A model generated the notes under the pieces. The model searched no databases and was not told the origin of the DNA. It saw only the letters and a list, made by a program, of their open reading frames with translations. A stretch of 64,000 nucleotides of DNA from NCBI RefSeq assembly GCF_050947875.1, contig NC_134568.1, positions 215,495,648 through 215,559,647 on the forward strand. The letters are read 5' to 3'. Shown here in pieces: positions 47,056 to 55,289 of the stretch. The position numbers were made by a program, and so were the translations under genes. Position 1 is the stretch's first letter; each line of letters opens with the position of its first letter. The DNA is from Dermacentor variabilis. Lineage: Eukaryota; Arthropoda; Arachnida; Ixodida; Ixodidae.

Positions 47056-47290
47056 ATTCCAGTCATTGTGCCCGAAACAGGCGATGCCAAAGCAGGGATC
47101 TCATTCCAGTTATTGGGCCCGAAACAGGCGATGCCAAAGCAGGGATCTCGTTCCAGTCATTGTGCCCGAAACAGGCGATGCCAAAGCAGGGATCTCATTC
47201 CAGTTATTGGGCCCGAAACAGGCGATGCCAAAGCAGGGATCTCGTTCCAGTCATTATGCCCGAAACAGGCGATGCCAAAGCAGGGACCAT
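47056..47290 (+). repeat. Five 47-bp tandem repeats in U3
   Basis: GAAACAGGCGATGCC recurs at 47074, 47121, 47168, 47215 and 47262, exactly 47 bases apart. Units alternate between type A (CAGTCATTGTGCCC) and type B (CAGTTATTGGGCCC), in the order A-B-A-B-A', so the array grew as 94-bp dimers. A degenerate further unit follows. Tandem repeats in U3 often act as enhancers; that role is inferred here. Confidence 0.95.
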
Positions 47291-47460
47291 CTTCTCATTA
47301 CAGTCATTGTGTCCGACCGGCAGCGCCACGACAGGGTGCTACGAGATCGTGCTCGACATGGTGCTACGGCATCGCTACGACAGTGTGCGTCACCATTAGC
47401 CCATTGTACATTCACGTGCTCGTCTTTTGAGGGGTTCCTTCTTGCCCTCAACTGCGAGAG

Positions 47461-47468
47461 TATAAAAA
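47461..47468 (+). promoter_or_regulatory. TATA box of 5' LTR
   Basis: GAGAGTATAAAAACAGCTGC, about 170 bases after the U3 repeats and 118 bases before the AATAAA. Expected start of transcription is near 47490. Confidence 0.75.
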
Positions 47469-47578
47469 CAGCTGCCCCCGGACGCCAAAAGGAGGGCTCC
47501 GATTTCTTCTGTTGAGTGAAGTGCTCTCCCGTCTCTCTACTACGGTCAAACCTGACCGCCAACTCTTTGCGATGTTAA

Positions 47579-47584
47579 AATAAA
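47579..47584 (+). terminator. Polyadenylation signal in LTR
   Basis: AATAAA in GATGTTAAAATAAACAAG. The 3' LTR copy at 53714-53719 is the one that would end the element's RNA. Confidence 0.7.
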
Positions 47585-47758
47585 CAAGTTGTTTCGTTGT
47601 TACCAGTCGACTCATGCTTTGCCGGGACCTTCGGATGCTTCCAGTTGTACCCCAGGCCGCCAGGCCAACGCTACCCTTGGGGCTTGCGACCCAGGTACAA
47701 CCACGGGCGTCAGCGCCGAGTTCCCAACAGATCGTACGAGCAGTCCGATCCAAACATC

Positions 47759-47776
47759 TGGTTGCCAGCGGTGAGA
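47759..47776 (+). promoter_or_regulatory. Primer-binding site
   Basis: TGGTTGCCAGCGGTGAGA begins two bases after the LTR, so a tRNA ending CCA could prime minus-strand synthesis. A similar GCCTGCGGTGAGATCGCC lies about 40 bases on (47803), looking like a duplicated segment. The tRNA was not identified. Confidence 0.65.
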
Positions 47777-48109
47777 TCGCCTCCGACTTCAAACAACTGT
47801 CTGCCTGCGGTGAGATCGCCACAACGGAGGCCAGCAGCAAAGAGATGCAGTTGACTGTATGCTGAGCAGCTCAACGACGATCCGGGAGCAGTGCAACGAG
47901 CCCTGTGTGACGACTGGTTGCCTGCAGCGGAACGACTGCGTGGAATTCCTGCCTGCGAGGTTTGGTGAGTGCGGGACTTTCTTCTTCTGAGCTTTGCCAG
48001 GCTTTTGTTAGTGTTAGAAACAGAGCTGGTAATTGTGGTTGTCGTTGCTGCCGGGTTAGTTGCGGCAAGACAATAGTAAGCAGTAGAGAAAGCAGCATTC
48101 AGAGCAGCC

Positions 48110-51100
48110 ATGGATTTGAAGTCGTTGCGCAAACCGAAATTGTTGGAGCTTGCAAGAGAGTTGGGTCTGGATGTCTCAGACAAACTAAGAAAACCTGAAC
48201 TGCTAAAGGCTATTCTTGAGTTAGAGGCTGAGGATGACGAGCTGTCGGAATGCCTTGAGACTATTGAAGAGAGGGAGACTGCAAAAAGACAGGAGCGCGA
48301 ACTTAAAGAACAAAAAGAGAAAGAAAAAGAAGAGCGTGACCATCAACACGCTTTGGAAATGAAGCGTCTCGAGATAGAGATGGAACGCGCTCGTAATGGA
48401 AGTCAGGCACACGGTGCAGGAGAACGCGTATTGTTCAAAATGACTGACCTAATGCGGCCGTTTAAGCTTGGAGAGGACATTGGTTTGTTCCTGGTTAACT
48501 TTGAGCGAACGTGCGAGAAGCAGGGGTTCTCTCGGGAAACGTGGCCACAGCGCTTGCTCACTTTGTTACCCGGCGAGGCGGCCGACGTAGTCGCTCGCTT
48601 GGATAGAGAGGAAGCAGAGGATTTCGACAAAGTAAAATCGAGTCTGCTAAAAAAGTACCGGCTGTCTGCGGAGGCGTTCCGTCGGAAGTTTCGGGAAAAT
48701 GAGAAAGGCAGAAGTGAGTCATATACAGAGTTTGCGTATAGGCTTATGTCGAACATGCAGGAGTGGCTCAAAGAAGAGAAAGCGTTTGGTGACCACGATA
48801 AAGTTCTGCAGTGCTTCGGGCTAGAACAGTTTTATAGTCGGTTACCGGAGAACGTGCGATACTGGGTCTTGGATAGGCCAGACGTTTGTACGGTGGCTAA
48901 AGCCGCTGAGCTAGCCGAGGAGTTTGTGACGCGTCGGGCTCGCGGAGCTAAGGACGGTCAAAAGGGTGAATTTGGCTCGAAGTTTGAGAGGCCGAAGTAC
49001 ACACCCATGAGAGCAAAGGGGAACACGCGTAGTGCGGATGCGAGTGGAAGCAGTGCGACCGAACCTAAGGAGACGGCGGCAGCCGAAGCCGAACGCAGAA
49101 AGCGGTTCGAGATGAGGCAAGCGCGCGTTTGTTATACGTGCCAGAAGCCGGGTCACTTTTCGGCGCAGTGTCCGGAAACAACACCAAAAGTTGTGTTCTT
49201 TTCAATAGGCAGCACTGACGAGAACATGAAGCTTCTCGAGCCTTACATGCGAGACCTCCTCGTGAACGGGAAAGAGTGCCGAGTGCTTCGCGATTCTGCA
49301 GCTACGATGGATGTAGTTCACCCGTCTTATGTAGAACCCCATATGTTCACGGGCGAGTGCGCATGGATCAAGCAAGCCGTGGAAGCTCATAGCGTGTGTC
49401 TGCCGGTAGCAAAGGTGCTTATTGAAGGACCTTTCGGAGCGCTTGAGACGGAGGCGGCAGTGTCATCTATGCTGCCCCCCCAGTACCCGTACCTATTTTC
49501 AAACAGGTCCGATCACCTCCTGCGCGAGAAGGGGCTTTTGTTTGGTGAAGCTAGTGTTCAGGCCTTAACCAGATCGAAGGTTCGGGAGCTCGCTGCAAAG
49601 GCGGTAGTTGCGGGGCCGACGTTATCAAACAACGAAAAAGGGTCAGAGGCGCAGCAAGCTGATATTCCGAGCACGCCCGAACTGAATAAACTTGAGTCTG
49701 TAACGTTAAAGGCGCCAGATACTGGAGAGGAAATGCCCGACACGGGAAAGTTAGAAGAGCTATCTACTGATTTGCTCATCGCGCCTACGTCAGACGGACT
49801 TGATAGGTTGCTAAAAGTCAGCCGGTCGGCTTTGATAGCCGAGCAAAAAAAGGATGGCAGCCTGGAAAACGTGCGCTGCAATGTCAAAGAAGGTATAGCC
49901 AGGAAAACTGCGCGTTTTGTGGAAAGAGGTGGAGTCCTGTACCGGAAGTATCTAGACCGCCGAGGAGTGGAGTTCGATCAGCTGGTCGTGCCTCAATGCT
50001 ATCGTCAGGATCTGTTGCGCTTGTCACATGGGGGTTCGTGGTCCGGACACCTAGGAGTTAAGAAAACTAAGGACCGTCTCTTGCAAGAGTACTATTGGCC
50101 AGGGTGTTTTCGGGACGCAGACCATTTCGTGAGGACATGTGACACTTGTCAGCGGGTGGGCAAACCAGGGGACAATTCAAGGGCGCCGTTGAAATTGGTA
50201 CCTATCATTACGGAGCCTTTTAGACGACTCGTTATTGATACTGTGGGACCTCTGCCGGTAACAGCCACGGGGTACAGACACATTTTGACTGTGATCTGCC
50301 CAGCGACAAAGTTCCCTGAAGCAGTGCCGCTTAAAGAACTCAGCTCAGTTGAGATAGTTAATGCACTACTGTCCATATTTGCGCGAGTTGGTTTCCCTGC
50401 GGAAATCCAATCAGATCAGGGCACAGTGTTTACTAGCGCTTTGACGACAACTTTTGTCGAAAGGTGTGGGGTAAAGCTGCTACACAGCTCAGTGTACCAC
50501 CCACAGTCGAATTCCGTTGAGAAGCTCCACTCCGTCATGAAGCGCGTGTTGAGAGCGTTGTGTTTTGAACATCGAACTGACTGGGAGCTGTGTCTGCCTG
50601 GGGTGATGTTTGCTTTAAGGACCGCGCCGCATGCGACTACGGGGTTTTCGCCAGCTGAACTGGTGTACGGTCGCTCGCTTCGATCTCCGCTTCGCATGCT
50701 TCGAGAATCATGGGAAGGTAGGGGCGACGACCCAGTCGTGGTGGAGTACGTGCTTAAGCTCCTCGAACGCTTAAGAAGGGCACAGGAGTTGTCAGGTGAA
50801 GCAATGACAAAGGCCCAGCAGAGGGCCAAGGTTTATTATGATCGGACAGCCAGGGCCCGTCGTTTTGAGGTGGGCGATGAGGTCATGATATTGCGCACAT
50901 CGCTAAACAACAAACTAGACGTGCAGTGGGAGGGCCCAGCACGAATTGTTCAGAAAATGTCGGACGTTAACTACGTGGTAAGTCTGCCAGGAAAGCGGAA
51001 AGCACAGCAAGTTTACCACTGTAATCTGCTCAAACCTTATAGACAAAGGGAAGCAGTGGTGTGCATGATGGTAAACGTTCCTGAAGAGCTTCCAGTCGAG

Positions 51101-52555
51101 CTTCCAGGACTAGGCTCAGTGACGAACAGGGAAGACACCGGTCAAGTCATTAGTGACCTTATCAGTAAAGCACCGCTGTCGCCTGAGCAGAAAACCGAAC
51201 TACACCAGCTATTACAAGAGTTTCAAGGTCTGTTCTCTGAGAGGCCTGGTAGGACTTCTGTACTTACTCATGATATAGAACTTACCTCCACAGAGCCAGT
51301 ACGATCCAAGGCGTATCGGGTGTCACCCCGCCAGAGCGATATTATGGAGGCTGAGGTAAAGAAAATGCTACAGCTCGGTGTTATTGAGGCAGGTGAGAGT
51401 GATTATACCTCCCCTTTGATTTTAGTTGAGGTACCGGGCAAGGAACCTCGTCCTTGCGTCGACTACCGCAGGCTTAATTCCATCACTAAGGATCAAATTT
51501 ATCCGATCCCTAACATCGAGGAGCGCCTTGAGAAAGTTAGTAGCGCTCAGTTTATTTCCACCCTAGATCTTGTCAGGGGTTATTGGCAGGTTCCACTTAC
51601 AGAAGAGGCTAGTAGGTATGCGGCGTTCATTTCACCAATGGGAACATTCCGTCCTAAAGTGTTGAGTTTTGGTTTGAAGAACGCGCCATACTATTTTTCA
51701 AGTCTCATGGATAAAGTGTTGCGGGGACAGCAAGAATTCGCTTTACCGTATCTAGACGACGTAGCGATATTCTCCGCATCCTGGTCTGAGCATATGACAC
51801 ACTTGCGGGCAGTGCTAACCCGCCTGCGCGAAGCAGGCTTGACAGTAAAGGCTCCTAAGTGCCAGTTAGCACAGGCCGAGGTTGTCTACCTCGGTCACGG
51901 GATTGGTCAGGGTCGTCGCCGCCCCTCTGAAATAAAAGTGGCCGCTGTGCGAGACTTTCCGCAACCGCGCACCAAGACCGATATTCGGTCGTTCTTGGGT
52001 GTCGCCGGCTACTATCAGAGGTACATCCCTAGGTACTCTGATATCGCGGCTCCCCTGACGGATGCTCTAAGAAAGACAGAGCCTCAAACAGTCGTCTGGG
52101 ACGAGACAAAGGAAAGAGCTTTTAGCGCCCTAAAGAGTGCCCTAACAAGCCAGCCTGTGCTACGATCGCCAGACTATACAAAAGGGTTCATTGTTCAGTG
52201 CGATGCTAGTGAGCGAGGCATGGGCGTTGTACTGTGCCAACGGGAAAATGGAGAAGTAGAACACCCCGTCCTGTATGCTAGTCGTAAGCTGACCAGTCGT
52301 GAGCAGGCGTATAGCGCCACCGAGAAAGAGTGTGCATGTCTCGTGTGGGCCGTTCAGAAATTGTCATGCTATCTAGCCGGCTCGAGGTTTATCATTGAGA
52401 CGGATCACTGCCCTCTCCAATGGCTGCAGACCATCTCTCCCAAAAATGGCCGCCTCCTGCGCTGGAGCCTCGCTTTACAACAATATTCCTTTGAGGTGCG
52501 TTACAAAAAGGGGAGTCTCAACGGTAACGCCGATGGCTTAAGTCGAAGCCCCTAA
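48110..52555 (+). CDS. Gag-protease-integrase-RT-RNase H polyprotein
   Basis: 1481 residues without a stop; start in a good context (GCAGCCATGG). Residues 1-45 SAP-like helix pair; 50-97 charged coiled coil; about 125-280 capsid, in which 188-275 is SCAN-like (RRKFR, LEQFYSRLPENVRYWV, AAELAEEF); 341-354 zinc knuckle CYTCQKPGHFSAQC; protease DSA at 395-397; integrase zinc finger H640, H647, C677, C680 and DDE core D710, D769, E804 with a basic tail to about 975; RT about 1055-1230 with LDLVRGYW and YLDD (1214-1217); RNase H from D1365 (QCDASERGMG), E1407 region, TDH 1431-1433 and NADGLSRS at the end. It would reverse-transcribe and integrate the element. Separation of Gag from Pol without a frameshift or stop must rely on proteolysis. 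Confidence 0.95.
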   Translation: MDLKSLRKPKLLELARELGLDVSDKLRKPELLKAILELEAEDDELSECLETIEERETAKRQERELKEQKEKEKEERDHQHALEMKRLEIEMERARNGSQAHGAGERVLFKMTDLMRPFKLGEDIGLFLVNFERTCEKQGFSRETWPQRLLTLLPGEAADVVARLDREEAEDFDKVKSSLLKKYRLSAEAFRRKFRENEKGRSESYTEFAYRLMSNMQEWLKEEKAFGDHDKVLQCFGLEQFYSRLPENVRYWVLDRPDVCTVAKAAELAEEFVTRRARGAKDGQKGEFGSKFERPKYTPMRAKGNTRSADASGSSATEPKETAAAEAERRKRFEMRQARVCYTCQKPGHFSAQCPETTPKVVFFSIGSTDENMKLLEPYMRDLLVNGKECRVLRDSAATMDVVHPSYVEPHMFTGECAWIKQAVEAHSVCLPVAKVLIEGPFGALETEAAVSSMLPPQYPYLFSNRSDHLLREKGLLFGEASVQALTRSKVRELAAKAVVAGPTLSNNEKGSEAQQADIPSTPELNKLESVTLKAPDTGEEMPDTGKLEELSTDLLIAPTSDGLDRLLKVSRSALIAEQKKDGSLENVRCNVKEGIARKTARFVERGGVLYRKYLDRRGVEFDQLVVPQCYRQDLLRLSHGGSWSGHLGVKKTKDRLLQEYYWPGCFRDADHFVRTCDTCQRVGKPGDNSRAPLKLVPIITEPFRRLVIDTVGPLPVTATGYRHILTVICPATKFPEAVPLKELSSVEIVNALLSIFARVGFPAEIQSDQGTVFTSALTTTFVERCGVKLLHSSVYHPQSNSVEKLHSVMKRVLRALCFEHRTDWELCLPGVMFALRTAPHATTGFSPAELVYGRSLRSPLRMLRESWEGRGDDPVVVEYVLKLLERLRRAQELSGEAMTKAQQRAKVYYDRTARARRFEVGDEVMILRTSLNNKLDVQWEGPARIVQKMSDVNYVVSLPGKRKAQQVYHCNLLKPYRQREAVVCMMVNVPEELPVELPGLGSVTNREDTGQVISDLISKAPLSPEQKTELHQLLQEFQGLFSERPGRTSVLTHDIELTSTEPVRSKAYRVSPRQSDIMEAEVKKMLQLGVIEAGESDYTSPLILVEVPGKEPRPCVDYRRLNSITKDQIYPIPNIEERLEKVSSAQFISTLDLVRGYWQVPLTEEASRYAAFISPMGTFRPKVLSFGLKNAPYYFSSLMDKVLRGQQEFALPYLDDVAIFSASWSEHMTHLRAVLTRLREAGLTVKAPKCQLAQAEVVYLGHGIGQGRRRPSEIKVAAVRDFPQPRTKTDIRSFLGVAGYYQRYIPRYSDIAAPLTDALRKTEPQTVVWDETKERAFSALKSALTSQPVLRSPDYTKGFIVQCDASERGMGVVLCQRENGEVEHPVLYASRKLTSREQAYSATEKECACLVWAVQKLSCYLAGSRFIIETDHCPLQWLQTISPKNGRLLRWSLALQQYSFEVRYKKGSLNGNADGLSRSP

Positions 52556-52558
52556 CGT

Positions 52559-53040
52559 AGGAATCAGCCTCAAAATTGTTGGTTACTGATGTTTTTCTTC
52601 CTGAGGCAGGATTTTTTTTAACATATTGCTTTTGTTTAGTGTTTCAAAGTGATGATATGCTTTCTAGTGCAATTTTTCAATTTGTGGACGCGTTCTGAGT
52701 GATGCTAGACTACTGTAAGGAACTAGGCAGTGGTATAAAAAGGGGAAAGAGCCTGGCAGGGCTTAGTGAGGGTTGTGCCGTGCTTGCTGACTGAGCGGTT
52801 GAGTTTCAGCGTAGTTCTAACGCTTGCCGGGAACGAGAACAAAAATGTGAACTCTCCCGAAGTCACTTTGCAGTGTCCCGTGCGAACCTGAACAAGAGAA
52901 CGAGGCCTTCTCTGTGCGCTGCGCTCAAGAAACGTCGAGGGACGCCCGACTTCGGTTATGAGCATCCTCGAGCGACATCCCTCCGGACAGCGGATGCAGT
53001 CCCCTGTCCATCGGGATCTCCTTCCCCCGGCGGGGCGGTC
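52559..53040 (+). promoter_or_regulatory. 3' internal region with a second TATA-like site; weak polypurine tract
   Basis: No env gene. GGTATAAAAAGGGGAAAGAG at 52733-52752 is a strong TATA-like promoter sequence outside the LTR. The bases before the 3' LTR, GGCGGGGCGG (53029-53038), are G-rich but not a classical polypurine tract. 482 bp is long for this spacer. Confidence 0.5.
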
Positions 53041-53891
53041 TGTTGCGTTTCGCCTGCGACACGTGGTTTTGCCGGCGCGACTGCGGCGGGGCGGCGGACA
53101 TTTTGGCCCGATCGTCGTCGCCGCAACACTCATCGCCAGGTGTTTCCAGGCGCGACTGCGGCGATGCGACCGCCTAGGGATCATCCTCGCATTCCAGTCA
53201 TTGTGCCCGAAACAGGCGATGCCAAAGCAGGGATCTCATTCCAGTTATTGGGCCCGAAACAGGCGATGCCAAAGCAGGGATCTCGTTCCAGTCATTGTGC
53301 CCGAAACAGGCGATGCCAAAGCAGGGATCTCATTCCAGTTATTGGGCCCGAAACAGGCGATGCCAAAGCAGGGATCTCGTTCCAGTCATTATGCCCGAAA
53401 CAGGCGATGCCAAAGCAGGGACCATCTTCTCATTACAGTCATTGTGTCCGACCGGCAGCGCCACGACAGGGTGCTACGAGATCGTGCTCGACATGGTGCT
53501 ACGGCATCGCTACGACAGTGTGCGTCACCATTAGCCCATTGTACATTCACGTGCTCGTCTTTTGAGGGGTTCCTTCTTGCCCTCAACTGCGAGAGTATAA
53601 AAACAGCTGCCCCCGGACGCCAAAAGGAGGGCTCCGATTTCTTCTGTTGAGTGAAGTGCTCTCCCGTCTCTCTACTACGGTCAAACCTGACCGCCAACTC
53701 TTTGCGATGTTAAAATAAACAAGTTGTTTCGTTGTTACCAGTCGACTCATGCTTTGCCGGGACCTTCGGATGCTTCCAGTTGTACCCCAGGCCGCCAGGC
53801 CAACGCTACCCTTGGGGCTTGCGACCCAGGTACAACCACGGGCGTCAGCGCCGAGTTCCCAACAGATCGTACGAGCAGTCCGATCCAAACA
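53041..53891 (+). repeat. 3' LTR (851 bp)
   Basis: Same sequence as the 5' LTR by eye, including all five 47-bp repeats, TATA box (53596) and AATAAA (53714). Ends at CCAAACA and is followed by the TSD AGGG. Confidence 0.96.
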
Positions 53892-53993
53892 AGGGCCGCG
53901 AATACGAAAGCGCTCGTACACCGTGCTGTGGGTGCGAATTAAAGAAGACTGACAAAATCAATTCCGAGTCCCCCACAGCAGCGTGCCTCGGGT
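53892..53993 (+). mobile_element. SINE 3' part, continuation after the LTR element
   Basis: GGGCCGCGAATACGAAAGCG CTCGTACACCGTGC, GTGGGTGCGAATTAAAGAAG and GAGTCCCCCACAGCAGCGTG match the Ruka-like body in order, directly continuing the head at 46829-46905. The terminal TTTTGGCACGTAAAACC part is lost. Confidence 0.65.
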
Positions 53994-54286
53994 TGTCTCA
54001 TCTTAAAATCCTTTTCGCGGTTGGTCCGAGCAGCGGTACGCCAATGTTGTCAATCTGGCGAAATGAATCCTCGAATAATACCGGCCCAGCAATATACATT
54101 GCCTCCGTGAAAAGTTGCGTATTGAATTCGGTGTCGGAGAACTTTCGCGAGAACATTTAGATAGCTTTTGGTGTTCTAGTAGCTTAATTTTGAAAGCTTC
54201 GATGAAACCGCAATATTTCAATATTATAACGAGCAGACCCTTTTTGTTTGTTTTATTGTTCTTTTCTTCTTTTCGCAGATGCTAAA
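53994..54286. other. No gene recognised
   Basis: Short plain sequence between two SINEs. Confidence 0.5.
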
Positions 54287-55289
54287 TTAAATTTGGGGGT
54301 TTTACGTGACAAAACCACGATCTGATAATGAGACATACCGTGAGGAGGAGTAGATTTTATTGAAGTGAAAGGAGGAGAGGTCAGCCTGGAGAGCGTGTCT
54401 CTAGCCTGCTACTGCTCACTGGGGAAAGGGGAAGAGCGAAATACAGGGAAGCGTAGGTGGCAGTCATTATGTTGTGGTACAATGAGATACCATATACATG
54501 TTGTCCAATACGCTTATGCGCACTGTAGGCACAATACACGCAAGAGTAATCTTGTCCGCACAAAATGTTATCGCGTAAAGACATTTCGCACTGTCTGCAC
54601 GTCTCACAGGTTCTAGAGGCGATCGTCTAAACCAGCCTCGAGTAGAAAGTACAAGAGTGAGTTCATGGCACGTTGGGCATAGTCAACTCTTCTCCACGCG
54701 CCTAAAATCTTTTCTTCCAAAAAGGGGCGGGAGTCCAAGGAGTCAACACTAGACTGAAGTGTTCTTCGTTCGGCCGCATATTGAGGCCACACGCAAAGTA
54801 CGTGTGACAGACGCTACAGTCAAGGTCCCGTGCTCGTCCAATCTTGTGAAGGTATCGGTTAGTGTACGCCACAGCCAACCGTAATCGATGGATGAGTGTT
54901 TCCTGGCCTCTCCGCAACCGAAGTGGAAGACGGAATCGTAAACCAGCGTCAAGTCTATGGAGGCGCTCTTGCTGATGTTCGGGGTTGTCCCATTGTCGCG
55001 CCATAGAGGTTTTGATGGAGTTATGGAGCGAGGCGTTGATTTCATACCGGGAAAAAATAATTTTTTTAATGTTTCCGTCAGTGTTCGCCTTTTTTGCTTC
55101 CGCGTCAGCCTGTTGTAGTCTCTAGATTAGTGTCGACCTCCTGTGGTTCTTTGACTTGCACCCAAATCTAAGCGCACGAGCATTTCTGGCGTTTCTCTTC
55201 CATTGAAATGCGGCTGACGTGACCGAGATCGAACCCGCCACTTCGAGTTCAGCAACGCAGCGCCATAAACACTAAGCTGGCGCGGTGGG
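54287..55289 (-). mobile_element. Ruka-like SINE split by a LINE 3' end
   Basis: The SINE 3' end is at 54287-54342 (minus strand: CACGGTATGTCTCATTATCA GATCGTGGTTTTGTCACGTA AAACCCCC). The rest is at about 55115-55289: GGTGCAAGTCAAAGAACCAC AGG, CATTTCAATGGAAGAGAAAC, GGTTCGATCTCGGTCACG and head CCCACCGCGCCAGCTTAGTG. The piece between is LINE sequence. Confidence 0.8.
54343..55115 (-). pseudogene. LINE C-terminal/3' UTR fragment inserted in SINE
   Basis: The minus frame 55004-54702 encodes QWDNPEHQQERLHRLD, then LRLAVAYTNRYLHKIGRARD and LDCSVC ... NEEHFSLVL. This is like the end of RNase H-bearing LINE polyproteins, where a 'RLR.GH..TN.YL.KIGRA' segment precedes a C-x2-C...EH.(L) knuckle. The last knuckle Cys is not evident. 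After the stop about 350 bases of 3' UTR run to AATAAAATCTACTCCTCCT at 54343. It differs in sequence from the three I-group LINEs. 5'-truncated. Confidence 0.7.

Larger units (their letters stand above)
46906..47756 (+). repeat. 5' LTR (851 bp)
   Basis: Starts TGTTGCGTTTCGCCTGCG and ends CAGTCCGATCCAAACA. U3 holds five 47-bp repeats. A TATA box is at 47461 and an AATAAA at 47579, so R lies roughly between 47490 and 47600. Offset to the 3' LTR is constant at 6135 bases, so there are no indels between the two. Confidence 0.96.
46906..53891 (+). mobile_element. Complete Gmr1-like Ty3/Gypsy retrotransposon
   Basis: 6,986 bp: 5' LTR, primer site, 352-bp leader, one 1481-codon ORF, 482-bp 3' region, 3' LTR. 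Both LTRs are 851 bp with TG...CA ends, and AGGG flanks both sides (46902-46905 and 53892-53895), a 4-bp TSD. Read against each other, I found no difference between the LTRs. The order gag-protease-integrase-RT-RNase H differs from ordinary Ty3/Gypsy elements and from the relic at 20.5 kb. No env ORF is present after pol. Confidence 0.95.

Noticed and set aside
47056..47290. CRISPR-like array (regular repeats, 47-bp period)
   Set aside because: The whole 47-bp unit repeats with no unique spacers, it occurs in both LTRs, and the DNA is eukaryotic.
46813..47515. Two overlapping ORFs of 205 and 222 codons through the 5' LTR, repeated at 52873-53650
   Set aside because: They translate the 47-bp tandem repeats in two frames and lie in non-coding U3-R; recurrence in the other LTR is due to LTR duplication.
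52559..53040. env gene making the Gmr1-like element an endogenous retrovirus
   Set aside because: Only 482 bp, with no ORF having a signal peptide, transmembrane segment or fusion-like region.
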